Part shown: piece by piece, positions 1-11,320 of the stretch
Numbering within the stretch: the stretch's first letter is position 1
How the letters are laid out: each line of letters starts with the position of its first letter
Assembly: GCA_902597215.1 (NCBI GenBank)
Contig: CACJWU010000008.1
Span: 1-32,210, forward strand
Direction of reading: 5' to 3'
Length of the DNA stretch: 32,210 nt
DNA from: an uncultured Pelagibacteraceae bacterium
GTDB taxonomy: Bacteria > Pseudomonadota > Alphaproteobacteria > Pelagibacterales > Pelagibacteraceae
The notes under the pieces: model-generated
Databases searched by the model: none
What the model was told of the DNA's origin: nothing
The model's input: only the letters and a program-made list of their open reading frames with translations
Position numbers and translations under genes: made by a program

Positions 1-920
1 AGATTAATTTTGAAGAACCAGATAAATCTAGGCATAAAATAGCATTTGATAACTTAACGCCTCTATATCCAGATAAGCAGCTTGTAATGGAAGTTGAGAT
101 GGCAAAAACAGAGAAAAAACCTGATTTAACACCAAGATTAATAGATCTTGTTAGCCCTATTGGTAAAGGACAAAGATCAATTATAATATCTCCTCCAAAG
201 GCTGGAAAAACAATGATTCTTCAAAGTATCGCTAATTCAATCGCTAGAAATTATCCAGAATGCTACTTAATAGTATTGTTAATTGATGAGCGTCCAGAGG
301 AAGTAACTGATATGCAAAGAACTGTCAAAGGTGAGGTTATAAGTTCTACTTTCGATGAACCAGCCCAGCGTCATGTAGCGGTTGCTGAAATGGTGATTGA
401 AAAAGCAAAAAGACTTACTGAACATAAAAAAGACGTTGTTATATTATTAGACTCAATAACAAGGTTGGGTAGAGCATATAACGCTGTAATTCCTAGCTCA
501 GGAAAGGTTTTAACTGGAGGTGTGGATGCTAATGCACTACAGAGACCAAAAAGATTTTTTGGTGCAGCAAGAAATATAGAAGAAGGTGGTTCTTTAACAA
601 TTATTTCAACAGCTTTAATTGATACAGGTAGTAGAATGGATGAAGTAATTTTTGAAGAATTTAAAGGAACTGGTAATAGTGAAACTGTACTGGATAGAAA
701 AATTGCTGATAAAAGAATTTATCCAGCAATAGATATAACAAAATCTGGAACAAGAAGAGAAGAATTATTGTTTGATAAAAATGATTTACAAAAAATGAAC
801 GTCTTAAGAAGAATTATAGCCCCAATGGGTACCATGGACGCAATTGAATTCATTAGCTCTAAGTTAAAGGATACGAAAAATAACGCTGAGTTTTTTAATT
901 CAATGAATAAACCAGCTTAA
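1..920 (+). CDS. rho: Transcription termination factor Rho, N-terminally truncated by the window edge
   Basis: Frame is open from base 3 ([33 protein letters not shown]...), so the ORF-track start at 87 is internal. Walker [22 protein letters not shown], and R-loop [21 protein letters not shown] are diagnostic of Rho. Confidence 0.97.
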   Translation, partial: INFEEPDKSRHKIAFDNLTPLYPDKQLVMEVEMAKTEKKPDLTPRLIDLVSPIGKGQRSIIISPPKAGKTMILQSIANSIARNYPECYLIVLLIDERPEEVTDMQRTVKGEVISSTFDEPAQRHVAVAEMVIEKAKRLTEHKKDVVILLDSITRLGRAYNAVIPSSGKVLTGGVDANALQRPKRFFGAARNIEEGGSLTIISTALIDTGSRMDEVIFEEFKGTGNSETVLDRKIADKRIYPAIDITKSGTRREELLFDKNDLQKMNVLRRIIAPMGTMDAIEFISSKLKDTKNNAEFFNSMNKPA

Positions 921-961
921 TAAAACTTTCCAAAATTGAAGAATAAAAGTTATAATATTTT

Positions 962-2293
962 ATGACTATTTATGCTTTATCATCAGGCCCAGGTACATCC
1001 GGTGTGGCAATAATCAGAATTTCAGGTTCTGAGGCATCAAAAGTAATTAAATCCCTTACTGGCAAGGAAACTCCAAAGCCGAGAGTGGCTACCTTTAGAA
1101 AAATAAACAATATCAACACTTCTGAGCTCATTGATGAAGGTATAATTATATGGTTTCCAGGCCCTCAGAGTTACACAGGAGAGGATATGGTTGAAATTCA
1201 TGTGCATGGAGGCAAAGCAGTTGTTTTAGCTCTCCAAAATGAGATTTCAAAAATTGAAAATTGTAGATTAGCTGAACCAGGTGAGTTCACAAAACTTGCT
1301 TTTCAAAATGGAAAAATAAATTTGCTTAAAGCCGAAAGTATCGCAGATTTGATATCTGCAGAAACTGAAATTCAGAGACTTCAGGCTGTGAAAATAATGA
1401 AAGGCAAATCTTCGGAGAAATTTAATGAGTTGCGAGATAAATTATTAAAAGTTTTATCATTTATTGAAGCTAAAATAGATTTTCCAGATGAAGATCTTCC
1501 GGAAGAAAATTTAAATAAGGTAAAACAAGATTCTATATATGTCATAAAGGAGATCGATAAAATTTTAAATGATCAAAAAGTAGGAGAAATAATTCGTGAA
1601 GGTTTCAAAATTGCAATCGTTGGACCAACTAATGCAGGTAAATCCAGTCTAATAAATAATCTATCAAATAGAGAGATAGCTATAGTTTCTGAGATAGCTG
1701 GAACCACAAGAGATGTTATTGAAACTCATTTAAATATAGATGGATATCCAGTTGTAATTTCTGACACAGCAGGCATAAGAGACTCAAAAAACGAAATTGA
1801 AAATAAAGGAATTAAGTTATCGCTTAAAAAGGCTGAAAATGCTGATTTAAAATTAGTAGTAGTTGATGCCAAAAGTGTTGATTTAAGCGGATTTTTGAAT
1901 GATTTATTAAAAACTGATGCCATATTAGTGTTAAATAAATCGGATCTTTTGAAAGAAAAATTAAAGCCAGAAATAACTAAATTTGATCATGTACTAATCT
2001 CACTGAAAGATAATTCAAATATAGATAAATTGATTTTAAAAATAAAAGATATTTTAAAAAATAAATTTATAGATGAGGATAATATTTTAATTACAAGAGA
2101 AAGGCATAGACAGAATTTATTGCAATGCAATAACTACTTGAAAAATTTTTTAGATAAAAACAATAAAGAAGATTTTGATAAAGCAGCTGAAGATTTAAGA
2201 TTAGCAACTAAACATTTAGGCGTAATTGTTGGAAAAGTTGATGTAGAGGAGATATTAGGCAGTATTTTCAACGATTTTTGTATTGGTAAATAA
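962..2293 (+). CDS. mnmE: tRNA modification GTPase MnmE
   Basis: G1 GPTNAGKSSL, SDTAGIR, NKSD, and the C-terminal FCIGK motif typical of complete MnmE. Confidence 0.97.
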   Translation: MTIYALSSGPGTSGVAIIRISGSEASKVIKSLTGKETPKPRVATFRKINNINTSELIDEGIIIWFPGPQSYTGEDMVEIHVHGGKAVVLALQNEISKIENCRLAEPGEFTKLAFQNGKINLLKAESIADLISAETEIQRLQAVKIMKGKSSEKFNELRDKLLKVLSFIEAKIDFPDEDLPEENLNKVKQDSIYVIKEIDKILNDQKVGEIIREGFKIAIVGPTNAGKSSLINNLSNREIAIVSEIAGTTRDVIETHLNIDGYPVVISDTAGIRDSKNEIENKGIKLSLKKAENADLKLVVVDAKSVDLSGFLNDLLKTDAILVLNKSDLLKEKLKPEITKFDHVLISLKDNSNIDKLILKIKDILKNKFIDEDNILITRERHRQNLLQCNNYLKNFLDKNNKEDFDKAAEDLRLATKHLGVIVGKVDVEEILGSIFNDFCIGK

Positions 2294-2409
2294 AATCAAT
2301 TTCCTTGGATTTTTGGCACTATTTTTACAATTTTCGTTGATAAATATAGCTTATTTAAGAAAAAAAACTCAAATCTTGTAAATATTCTAATCGAATATAA
2401 ATTTACTAC

Positions 2410-4281
2410 ATGAAAAAAGATTTATCTTTTGATGTGGTAGTGATTGGAGGAGGCCATGCTGGTTGTGAAGCAGCAGCAGCATCTGCACGCCTTGGAATTA
2501 ACACCGCTTTATTTACACACAACAAAAATACTATAGGAGAAATGTCATGTAATCCTGCTATTGGAGGTTTGGGTAAAGGACATCTTGTAAGAGAAATTGA
2601 TGCCTTAGATGGAGTTATGGGTGAGGTAGCTGATAAATCTGGTATACAATTTAGATTATTAAATAGAAGTCGAGGACCAGCAGTAAGAGGTCCCAGAACT
2701 CAATCTGATAGATCATTATATCGAAAATTTATGCAAGAAAAACTTGTAAACTGTTGTAATTTAAGCATTTTTTCTGATCCTGTAATTAAATTTATTTTTT
2801 TAAATAATGAAATAAATGGATTTATAACTCAAAAAGGTTACAATGTTAGTTGCAACAAGTTGATCCTTACAACAGGCACATTTTTAAACGGATTGATACA
2901 TATTGGCGAAGAAAAAACACCTGCAGGTCGATTTAATGAAAAACCAAGCACAGGTTTAAGTGAACAGCTTAAGAAGTATAATTTTAAAATTGGCAGATTA
3001 AAAACTGGCACTCCTCCTAGATTAGATTCTAGAACAATAAATTATGATAATTTGGAAAAACAATCTGCAGATGAAATACCATACTTCTTTTCTTTCTTAA
3101 CAAAAAAAAATCTGAATAAACAAATCACTTGTTCAATGACTTATACCAATAAAAAGGTTCATAAGATTATTGAAAAAAATTTATCTAAAAGTGCTATGTA
3201 TTCTGGCAGTATTCAAGGAGTTGGTCCAAGATATTGTCCTTCTATAGAAGATAAAATATTCAAATTTGCTGATAAAAGCAGACACCAAATTTTTTTAGAG
3301 CCAGAGGGCCTCAATGACTATACTATTTATCCTAATGGTATATCTACTTCTCTACCAGAGGTAGTACAGTATGAAATACTCAACAATATCAATGGTTTAG
3401 AGAATGTAAAGGTCATTCGGCCTGGATATGCTATTGAATATGATTATATTGATCCAAGAGAGCTTTTTTTAACTTTAGAAACAAAAAAAATTAAAAATCT
3501 ATATCTTGCTGGTCAAATTAATGGAACTACGGGCTATGAAGAAGCAGCAGCACAAGGACTTATAGCGGGGATTAATGCTGCTTTATCTATAAAAAATATG
3601 GAACCTTTTATTTTAGATCGGTCTGATGCTTACATAGGAGTTATGATTGATGATTTAATCACCAAAGGAGTAGCTGAGCCTTATCGAATGTTTACATCTA
3701 GAGCTGAATATCGTTTGAGTCTTAGATCTGATAACGCTGATTTGAGACTTACAAACAAAGGTATCAAAATTGGATTAATTTCTAATATTAGAAAAGAGAT
3801 TTTTGAGGATAAATTTAGCAAACTAAGCAAAATCTCTTTGCAAATGAGCAATTTAAATATTTCACCGACTAAAGCTGCTAAATTTGGTGTAAAAATAGCT
3901 AAAGATGGCATTTTTAGATCTGCAGAGGAAATTTTGGGTCAAAAGGATGTAAATATGAAGAAAATACGAAAAATATGGCCTGAAATAAATGATCATGGAG
4001 CTGAGATTGATGAGCAAATAGAGATTAATTCACATTACCGAGGATATCTTAAAAAGCAAAAAGCCGATATTTTAGCCTTTAAAAGAGATGAGAATCTTGT
4101 TATTCCAGAAAATATCGACTATGACCAATTTTCTGGTTTTTCCAATGAAGTTAAGGCAAAATTTAAGGAAATACGTCCAAAAACAATGGGACAAGCTCTT
4201 AGAATCGATGGAATAACCCCAGCTGCAGTATATATTTTGTTGTCACATGTTAAAAGAAAGTCTATTAAGCATATAGCTTAA
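2410..4281 (+). CDS. mnmG: tRNA uridine-5-carboxymethylaminomethyl modification enzyme MnmG
   Basis: FAD motif [53 protein letters not shown]. Confidence 0.98.
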   Translation: MKKDLSFDVVVIGGGHAGCEAAAASARLGINTALFTHNKNTIGEMSCNPAIGGLGKGHLVREIDALDGVMGEVADKSGIQFRLLNRSRGPAVRGPRTQSDRSLYRKFMQEKLVNCCNLSIFSDPVIKFIFLNNEINGFITQKGYNVSCNKLILTTGTFLNGLIHIGEEKTPAGRFNEKPSTGLSEQLKKYNFKIGRLKTGTPPRLDSRTINYDNLEKQSADEIPYFFSFLTKKNLNKQITCSMTYTNKKVHKIIEKNLSKSAMYSGSIQGVGPRYCPSIEDKIFKFADKSRHQIFLEPEGLNDYTIYPNGISTSLPEVVQYEILNNINGLENVKVIRPGYAIEYDYIDPRELFLTLETKKIKNLYLAGQINGTTGYEEAAAQGLIAGINAALSIKNMEPFILDRSDAYIGVMIDDLITKGVAEPYRMFTSRAEYRLSLRSDNADLRLTNKGIKIGLISNIRKEIFEDKFSKLSKISLQMSNLNISPTKAAKFGVKIAKDGIFRSAEEILGQKDVNMKKIRKIWPEINDHGAEIDEQIEINSHYRGYLKKQKADILAFKRDENLVIPENIDYDQFSGFSNEVKAKFKEIRPKTMGQALRIDGITPAAVYILLSHVKRKSIKHIA

Positions 4282-4928
4282 TGGATAATATAATTTTAAA
4301 TACTTATACTAAAATTCCAAATTTAAATGTTTCACGTGAAACTTGTAATGAGTTCGAAACCTTAATATCAATGATTCAAGAAAAAAATAAGAAAATTAAC
4401 ATTATAAGTAGAAAATCATCAAAAAGAGAGGAAATTAGAGGGAGACATATAATAGATTCTGCGCAAATCATTGATTTTGTTGATTTAAATTATAATACAA
4501 CCTGCGATTTAGGTAGTGGGGGAGGAATGCCGGGTTTAATCGTGGCGATTGTAATGAAAAAATTAAAAAATAAAATGAAAATTAAACTTTATGAAAAAAG
4601 TTTTCAGAAATGTGTTTTTTTAAAAGAAGTTTCTAAAAAATTAAATTTGAATACAGAAATAATTCAAAAAGATATCTTTACACTTAAAAATATTCAAACA
4701 GGAACAATAATGTCGAGAGCTTTTAAACCGATGCCTGTAATACTCAATCTAATAGATAAAAATTTTAGTAAGTATAAAAATATAATTTTTTTTATGGGCA
4801 ATAGTGGAAGGGAAATATTTAATGATACTCTTCAAGAATGGGATTTAGACTATGAAGAAAAAAAAAGTTTAACAAACGATCACTCATTTATACTAAATAT
4901 AAAAAAAATAAAAAAAAAAAAATTATGA
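4281..4928 (+). CDS. rsmG: 16S rRNA m7G527 methyltransferase RsmG
   Basis: NVSRET near the N-terminus, INIISRKS, SAM-binding DLGSGGGMPGL; sits between mnmG and parA. Confidence 0.95.
   Translation: MDNIILNTYTKIPNLNVSRETCNEFETLISMIQEKNKKINIISRKSSKREEIRGRHIIDSAQIIDFVDLNYNTTCDLGSGGGMPGLIVAIVMKKLKNKMKIKLYEKSFQKCVFLKEVSKKLNLNTEIIQKDIFTLKNIQTGTIMSRAFKPMPVILNLIDKNFSKYKNIIFFMGNSGREIFNDTLQEWDLDYEEKKSLTNDHSFILNIKKIKKKKL
4328..4343. promoter_or_regulatory. parS: Putative parS centromere site (ParB binding)
   Basis: TGTTTCACGTGAAACT, 15/16 match to the consensus TGTTTCACGTGAAACA. The 14-bp core GTTTCACGTGAAAC is a perfect palindrome. It lies upstream of parAB. Confidence 0.93.
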
Positions 4929-5719
4929 AAGTAATCTCAATAATAAATCAAAAAGGAGGGGTCGGAAAAACAACCACGGTTATTAATTTGGCTTCAGCTT
5001 TATCACAACAGGGTAAAAAAATTTTAGTTATTGATTTGGACCCCCAGGGAAATGCTACAACTGGATTGGGATTATCCAACACTGAACAATCTGATCAAAC
5101 AATTTATGGGATACTTAATGGTACTAATTTGATGTCTAATGTTATTAAAAAAACAAGATTTGAAAACTTAGATTTAATTACTTCCAATGTTGATCTTTCT
5201 GGACTAGAGGTGGAAACTGCTGGAGATAATGATAGAGCTTTTATTTTAAAGGCTAAATTAACTGCTTATTTAAACGATTCTGGAAGATCATATGACTATA
5301 TTTTAATAGATTGCCCACCTTCTTTAAGTTTGTTAACAGTTATGGCATTAGTTTCCTCGAATTCTCTCTTGGTTCCTCTTCAAACAGAATTTTTTGCTCT
5401 AGAAGGTTTAACACAATTAATGAAAACAATTGAAAGGATAAAAATTAATTTAAATCCTAAATTGAAGATACAGGGAATACTATTAACAATGTATGATAGA
5501 AGAAATAAACTTTCATCACAAGTTGAAGAGGAAGCAAGAAATTATTTTAAAGAAAAGGTATATCAAACTGTAATCCCTAGAAATGTAAGGTTATCTGAAG
5601 CTCCATCCCATGGCATTCCAGTATTAATTTATGACAAAAATTGTCCAGGTAGTAGATCTTATTATAGTTTTACAGATGAATTTATAAATCAAGAAAATCA
5701 GATTGGAAGTGCAGCTTAA
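4925..5719 (+). CDS. parA: Chromosome partitioning ATPase ParA/Soj
   Basis: Deviant Walker A KGGVGKTT, DLDPQGNATTGLG, DCPPSLSLLT. Confidence 0.97.
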   Translation: MKVISIINQKGGVGKTTTVINLASALSQQGKKILVIDLDPQGNATTGLGLSNTEQSDQTIYGILNGTNLMSNVIKKTRFENLDLITSNVDLSGLEVETAGDNDRAFILKAKLTAYLNDSGRSYDYILIDCPPSLSLLTVMALVSSNSLLVPLQTEFFALEGLTQLMKTIERIKINLNPKLKIQGILLTMYDRRNKLSSQVEEEARNYFKEKVYQTVIPRNVRLSEAPSHGIPVLIYDKNCPGSRSYYSFTDEFINQENQIGSAA

Positions 5720-6562
5720 ATGAGTAATATTAAAAAAGGATTAGGAAGAGGTCTTTCATCTTTAATAGGCGAGTCAAAAGTAGAGACCAAAATAAATAAG
5801 TTATTATTGAGTGAAATTATTCCAAATAAATACCAACCTAGGAAAACTTTCGATGAAGAAAATTTAAATGATCTTACTAATTCAATAAAGGAAAGAGGTG
5901 TAATTCAACCAATTATAGTTAGAAAATCTTCATCAGATAATAATAAATATGAAATCATTGCAGGTGAACGCAGATGGTTAGCTGCTCAAAAAGCGGGATT
6001 ACACGATATACCCGTAGTTCTGACTGATGTTGATGACTTAAAATCATTAGAATTTGCAATTGTTGAAAATGTGCAAAGACATGATTTAAATCCTTTGGAA
6101 GAAGCCGAAGGTTATAAAAGATTAATAGATGAATTTTCTTATGATCAAGAAAAAGTTTCTAAATTTATAGGCAAGAGCAGAAGTTATATAACTAACGCTC
6201 TTAGATTATTGAATCTACCTCGAGATGTTCTTAAACTAGTTGAAGAAAAAAAAATTACCGCAGGTCATGCTAAAATATTAGTTGGTTTAGAAAATGCAAT
6301 TTTTATAGCAAAAAAAATCGTTGAAAAAAAACTATCTGTAAGACAAACAGAAAATTTTGTTAAAATATTTAAATCCAATAAAAAAATTACTTTTTCAAAA
6401 CAAGACTCAAACCTAAAAGATTTAGAGAGATCTATAGAGTTAAAAGTTGGTTTAACTGTGAAAATTAAAAATTCCAAAAAAAACAAAGGTTCAATAACTT
6501 TTAATTATCATGATTTAAATCAATTGAATAAAATTATAGAAATTATCAAGTCTAACTATTAG
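5720..6562 (+). CDS. parB: Chromosome partitioning protein ParB/Spo0J
   Basis: N-terminal KKGLGRGLSSLIGE, IVRKSS...GERRWLAAQKAG, ENVQRHDLNPLEEAEGY, HTH KVSKFIGKSRSYITNALRLLNLP. Confidence 0.97.
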   Translation: MSNIKKGLGRGLSSLIGESKVETKINKLLLSEIIPNKYQPRKTFDEENLNDLTNSIKERGVIQPIIVRKSSSDNNKYEIIAGERRWLAAQKAGLHDIPVVLTDVDDLKSLEFAIVENVQRHDLNPLEEAEGYKRLIDEFSYDQEKVSKFIGKSRSYITNALRLLNLPRDVLKLVEEKKITAGHAKILVGLENAIFIAKKIVEKKLSVRQTENFVKIFKSNKKITFSKQDSNLKDLERSIELKVGLTVKIKNSKKNKGSITFNYHDLNQLNKIIEIIKSNY

Positions 6563-7544
6563 TTTTTGAGCAGTTTTTGATAATAAAATCTAGTATTATA
6601 TTTCTAGCATTGTTTGAATTTTTTTTTATTTTAAGTTCTATTTGATTAATTTGAAAAATTAAGTCTTCAATATTTTTTGTGGACCAATTTTTTATCTGCT
6701 TTTTAATTAAATCTTTATCTTTCCAAAAAATAGGAGGTTTTGCCTCATTAATGGTCCTATCAATGTTATCATTTGACTCGTAATTTTTAGATAATGTTAA
6801 TATTTTCTTAAGTTTGTTAATAAACGTTCTTGTTATTATAATACTATCATCGTTGTTAAAATTATTTTCATTAATAATGATGAAAGTTTTTTTTTGATTT
6901 TTAGCTAAACAATTATCTATCAATTCTGAAATACTATAATTTTCGTTTAGATTTATTAATTGAATTAAATCTTCATCTGATATATTTTTTTTCCTTTCAG
7001 CAAAAGACTCAATTTTCAATAATTCATTGTTTAAGAACTCTCTATTTCCATTACACTTGTTCACAATAAAATTTATATTCATTTGTGATACTGTAATATT
7101 TTTGTTTTTAAAAAAAACTTTTGCTAATCTACTTAGTGTTTCATTTGTATCAGGATAAAATGCTACACAAACTAAATTCCTGTCTTTTTCAAATTTGGAT
7201 CTTAGTTTAGATTTTTTTTCAAGTATGTTTGCATTGAGTATAATAGTAATATTCTCTAATCCTTTATTAATTACTTCATCTATTATTTTAATTATTTTAT
7301 CTGTTACTCTATTTATTGAAATAAATTTTTTATTTTCAAATAAGGAACCTGAATAAAGATTTTCAAAAAAAATTTGAGGATTTTCAATTATTTCTTTTTC
7401 CTCATATTTCGATATTTTTATTTTTTTATTTGAGAATAATTTTAATGTTTCTTCTTTTTTCAAACCTTCATTGTTACCATGAAATAGGATTAAACTATTT
7501 AAATTAATATCTATTTTGTTTAATTCGTAAAATTTATAAATCAT
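6552..7544 (-). CDS. holA: DNA polymerase III delta subunit HolA
   Basis: LILFHGNNEGLKKEE, DEDLIQLINLNENYSISELIDN; follows leuS-lptE as is usual in alphaproteobacteria. Confidence 0.85.
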   Translation of the reverse strand: MIYKFYELNKIDINLNSLILFHGNNEGLKKEETLKLFSNKKIKISKYEEKEIIENPQIFFENLYSGSLFENKKFISINRVTDKIIKIIDEVINKGLENITIILNANILEKKSKLRSKFEKDRNLVCVAFYPDTNETLSRLAKVFFKNKNITVSQMNINFIVNKCNGNREFLNNELLKIESFAERKKNISDEDLIQLINLNENYSISELIDNCLAKNQKKTFIIINENNFNNDDSIIITRTFINKLKKILTLSKNYESNDNIDRTINEAKPPIFWKDKDLIKKQIKNWSTKNIEDLIFQINQIELKIKKNSNNARNIILDFIIKNCSKTNS

Positions 7545-8005
7545 TTAATTCTTGATAAAAACATTGTTAATTTGTTAACAAATATTTGGCTTACGTTATC
7601 TTTGAATGATTTTTCATAATTAGATTCTTCAAAATCATCGCTTAATTTACTCATAATTGATTTTTCATTAAAAACAACTTTTTCTACAGTACCATTATTT
7701 TCTATTGTAAAATTTGCATTAGCAATTAAAGAATATTGCTTTACTTTACTCGATTTATCTTTTGTTTGGATTTCTTTAGAATAACTTGTGACAAATGAAA
7801 TTTCAAAGATTTTGACATCATTCTTATCATTATCAATAACTCTATTTATTTTTTGTCTTATAAAATTATTTAAATCATTATCACCTTTAAAGTCTTTTAT
7901 TTTGATTATGTAATCATTTTCAAAATTTTTTGAGAACATTGGAGTATAACCACAACTACTTAAAATTAGTAATGCGGTAATTAAAGAAAAAATTTTTTTT
8001 AACAT
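7541..8005 (-). CDS. lptE: LPS-assembly lipoprotein LptE-like
   Basis: Lipobox ILSSCGYTPMF, small lipoprotein between leuS and holA (conserved position). Confidence 0.82.
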   Translation of the reverse strand: MLKKIFSLITALLILSSCGYTPMFSKNFENDYIIKIKDFKGDNDLNNFIRQKINRVIDNDKNDVKIFEISFVTSYSKEIQTKDKSSKVKQYSLIANANFTIENNGTVEKVVFNEKSIMSKLSDDFEESNYEKSFKDNVSQIFVNKLTMFLSRIK

Positions 8006-8009
8006 TGAG

Positions 8010-10550
8010 TTATAATATGATATTTAAAAGTTTATTTGGAACAAATATTTTTTTCTTTATTGTTTTATCAACAAAATATTTATTAAGTTCATCGTTTTTT
8101 TGAACTAATTCAACCAAATTTTTTTCTGTAATGTTTTTTTCAGCTTTAATTATACCCCTTTTTTTTCCTCCAATTTGAATCACGTAATTAAGAATTTTTT
8201 CTTCTATCAATTTTTTATCAATTTGAGGCCACTGAATACCAGTTGTGTCGTGATTAAGTAATTTTAAGCACTCATTGCTAAAATGTGGAAGTACAGGGTT
8301 TAATGCAATCAAAATTTTTTTGTAATTTTCAATGAGAGATTCTTTTGAGTAGTTTTTATCCACTAATTTTTGCATTTCTGTGTAAATTTGGTGGAAATTT
8401 GCAATAATCTTATTATATCTGAAATTTATTAAATTAGTTGAAACATCATTTAAAAATTGATTAGTAGTTTTTTCTAATAAATTGTCAGGATTTTTTTTAT
8501 TATCTAACTTAATATTATTCAGAATTTTTGAATTTAAGTTCCAAAGCTTATTGATAAATTTATTCGAGGCCGAGATTCCTTCATCAGACCATTGAATATC
8601 TCTTTCTGGTGGGCTATCAGAAAGAATAAAAAGTCTTACAGCATCAGCTCCATAGTTATTGATAATTGTTTCTGGATCAATGGTATTTTTTTTAGACTTT
8701 GACATTGATTCTGATGGACCAACTTTAACTTCATGTGTCCTATCATTTTCCAAAAATTTTTTTCCATTTATTGAAATTACTTCATCTGGATTTATCCAAT
8801 TATTATTTTTATCTTTATATGTTTCGTGACAAACCATACCTTGAGTAAATAACCCTTTAAAAGGTTCATGAAAGTTGAATTCATTATTTTCAAAAGAAAG
8901 AGCATTCATAAAAAATCTGGAGTAAAGAAGATGTAGAATTGCATGTTCAACACCACCAATATATTGGTCAACAGGCATCCAATAATCAATTTCTTCTTGA
9001 TTAAAACCATAATCAGTTTTTTTTGGTGAACAGAATCGCAAAAAATACCATGATGAGTCAACAAAAGTGTCCAAAGTATCTGTTTCTCTAGTAAAAATTT
9101 TTCCATTAATTTCAATTTTTTTCCAATTGTCATCAAGATCTAATGGATTGCCTGAATTTTTAAATTTATCAATCTTCGGCAATTCAACAGGTAATAAATT
9201 TTCAGGAATTTTTTGAGGTTGGTTTTTTTCATCATAAATAATTGGAATTGGACAACCCCAGTATCTTTGCCTTGAGATACCCCAATCTTTTAAACGAAAA
9301 TTAGTTTTCTTATTTCCTAGATTATTTTTTTCAAGATATTCAATTGTTTTAGGAATTGATTCATCTGGACATTTTATATTGTTTAAAAATGATGAGTTAA
9401 ACATATAACCTGATCCCGTGTATGCTTCATTACTTACAGAGAAATTTAATTCTTTTAAAGATGGAGTGACAACTGTTTTTACATTGAGTTTATATTTTCT
9501 TGCAAAGTCCAAATCTCTTTGGTCATGAGCCGGACATCCAAAAACAGCTCCAAGCCCGTAATCCATTAATACAAAATTTGCGAAATAAACTGGAACTTTT
9601 AATTTATCATCTAGAGGATTAAGAGCAATTAAATCAGTTTTAAAACCAATTTTTTCTGCGGCAGCTAATGACTCTTCAGTTGTACCAGTTTTAGAACACT
9701 CTTTTTTAAAACTTATAAAATTACTATCATTTTCATATAGTTTTGAAACGGGATGGTCAACTGATAGAGCTAAAAATGAAAGTCCAAAAAGAGTATCTGG
9801 ACGTGTTGTGTAACATTTAATTTCTTTTATTTCTTTAGAATTTTCAATCTTAAATTTAACTTCACATCCAAATGATTTTCCTATCCAATTTTTTTGCATA
9901 GTTTTTACTTTATTGGGCCACTCGTCTAATTTATCTAAATTTTTAAGTAATTTTTCAGAAAATTTTGTTATATTAAAAAACCATTGGCTCAATTTTTTCC
10001 TTTCAACAGGAACTCCAGATCTCCAACCTTTGCCATCTATTACTTGCTCGTTTGCCAGTACAGTTTCGTCTACAGGATCCCAATTTACATAATTTTCTTT
10101 TCTGTAAACCAGACCTTTGTCATACATTTCTAGGAAAAATTTTTGCTGATGTTTATAATAATCTGGAGAACACGTTGAAATTTCTCTATCCCAATCTATA
10201 GATAAGCCAAGTTTCTTAAGTTGGGATTTCATTATTTCTATATTTTTTTCTGTCCAAGTTCTAGGATCTAAATTATTTTGTCTCGCTGCATTTTCTGCTG
10301 GCATCCCAAATGAATCCCATCCCATAGGGTGTAAAACATTATAGCCTTGTAGCTTTTTAAAGCGAGCAAGAACATCTCCAATTGTGTAATTTCTTACATG
10401 TCCCATATGTATTTTGCCTGATGGATATGGGAACATTTCAAGACAATAAAATTTTTCTTTATTTTTATCTAAAGTTGTTTTGAATATTTTATTATTGTCC
10501 CAGTATTCTTGCCAATATTTTTCAACTATTTTGAAGTTATATTTTTCCAT
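8010..10550 (-). CDS. leuS: Leucyl-tRNA synthetase
   Basis: [24 protein letters not shown] (HIGH region), MSKSKKN (KMSKS), editing domain TTRPDTLFG. Confidence 0.99.
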   Translation of the reverse strand: MEKYNFKIVEKYWQEYWDNNKIFKTTLDKNKEKFYCLEMFPYPSGKIHMGHVRNYTIGDVLARFKKLQGYNVLHPMGWDSFGMPAENAARQNNLDPRTWTEKNIEIMKSQLKKLGLSIDWDREISTCSPDYYKHQQKFFLEMYDKGLVYRKENYVNWDPVDETVLANEQVIDGKGWRSGVPVERKKLSQWFFNITKFSEKLLKNLDKLDEWPNKVKTMQKNWIGKSFGCEVKFKIENSKEIKEIKCYTTRPDTLFGLSFLALSVDHPVSKLYENDSNFISFKKECSKTGTTEESLAAAEKIGFKTDLIALNPLDDKLKVPVYFANFVLMDYGLGAVFGCPAHDQRDLDFARKYKLNVKTVVTPSLKELNFSVSNEAYTGSGYMFNSSFLNNIKCPDESIPKTIEYLEKNNLGNKKTNFRLKDWGISRQRYWGCPIPIIYDEKNQPQKIPENLLPVELPKIDKFKNSGNPLDLDDNWKKIEINGKIFTRETDTLDTFVDSSWYFLRFCSPKKTDYGFNQEEIDYWMPVDQYIGGVEHAILHLLYSRFFMNALSFENNEFNFHEPFKGLFTQGMVCHETYKDKNNNWINPDEVISINGKKFLENDRTHEVKVGPSESMSKSKKNTIDPETIINNYGADAVRLFILSDSPPERDIQWSDEGISASNKFINKLWNLNSKILNNIKLDNKKNPDNLLEKTTNQFLNDVSTNLINFRYNKIIANFHQIYTEMQKLVDKNYSKESLIENYKKILIALNPVLPHFSNECLKLLNHDTTGIQWPQIDKKLIEEKILNYVIQIGGKKRGIIKAEKNITEKNLVELVQKNDELNKYFVDKTIKKKIFVPNKLLNIIL

Positions 10551-10581
10551 TAGACTTTTTATATATTAGATCTAATTTAAC

Positions 10582-11163
10582 TTAGTCACCACTCTTTAAT
10601 CCCTCTGGAAGTTGGAAATCTTTAGGTAGACTTGGATCTTGTGTTTTCAATATTGATGCTTCTTTTAAAATAGCAACTTTAATTTCATTAGCTAAAGTAG
10701 ATTTAACTTTTGAGATAGAGCATTCATTAACACTGATACATTTTTTTTTATGAATTATTACGTCTAATCCATCAGCTCTAATTTCAGTAGATAAAAACTT
10801 TACCGTTATTTTTAGAGATTCATTAGTAGTTGTTTCATCTGAGAACCAGTCAGTTATTATAATTCCACCTGAGTAATCAACATTACTAAATGGAGCAAAA
10901 TCTAATAAGTTTATTGATGCTCTCCACATTGGGTTAGATGAAGCAAACTCAAAAACCCCTGACCCACCTCTTTGTCTTGCTTTATCAAAAACTCTGAATC
11001 CTCTTCCTTCTTGAATGTTTTTTTCAACCCTATCATGCACATTTACTGGAATTTTTCTTGCATCGGTTTTTCGATAAATCCCACACCCGGTAGTAAAAAC
11101 AAATAATAATAATAAGATTAAAATGTGAGTAAATTTAAGATATTTCAATTGATTTATTATCAT
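10582..11163 (-). CDS. DUF3576-type lipoprotein
   Basis: The ORF-track start at 11241 is probably too early. An ATG at 11163 gives MIINQLKYLKFTHILILLLLFVFTTGCGIYRKTD with a good lipobox. Directly upstream of leuS, where DUF3576 proteins usually sit. Confidence 0.75.
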   Translation of the reverse strand: MIINQLKYLKFTHILILLLLFVFTTGCGIYRKTDARKIPVNVHDRVEKNIQEGRGFRVFDKARQRGGSGVFEFASSNPMWRASINLLDFAPFSNVDYSGGIIITDWFSDETTTNESLKITVKFLSTEIRADGLDVIIHKKKCISVNECSISKVKSTLANEIKVAILKEASILKTQDPSLPKDFQLPEGLKSGD

Positions 11164-11304
11164 TTTATCTGAGACGCTAACTAACACAGTATACAAGTCT
11201 ATTAAAACATTAAATTGTGATATTTTTGCAACATAATACAAAAAAAAACTGTTTTTTATGGCATTTTGATCAATATTTCATTCTCAAGTGCTAAAAAAGC
11301 CTCG

Positions 11305-11320
11305 TTATTAATATTAATAA
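11305..11320. repeat. 16-bp perfect palindrome TTATTAATATTAATAA in the porin 5' leader
   Basis: Sequence equals its own reverse complement; ends 26 bp before the porin ATG. Confidence 0.6.

Noticed and set aside
2294-2409. 116-bp AT-rich mnmE-mnmG gap as oriC
   Set aside because: No DnaA-box-like TTATNCACA repeats seen; ordinary AT-rich spacer is more likely.
1726-3911. Antisense ORFs in mnmE (1726-1923) and mnmG (3681-3911)
   Set aside because: Shadow ORFs of well-conserved genes, without start context or domain signal.
8355-8365. TTATCCACT resembling a DnaA box
   Set aside because: Single imperfect copy inside leuS; no cluster.
8906-9136. 76-aa minus-strand ORF inside leuS
   Set aside because: Alternative frame of a fully conserved leuS region; no supporting motif.
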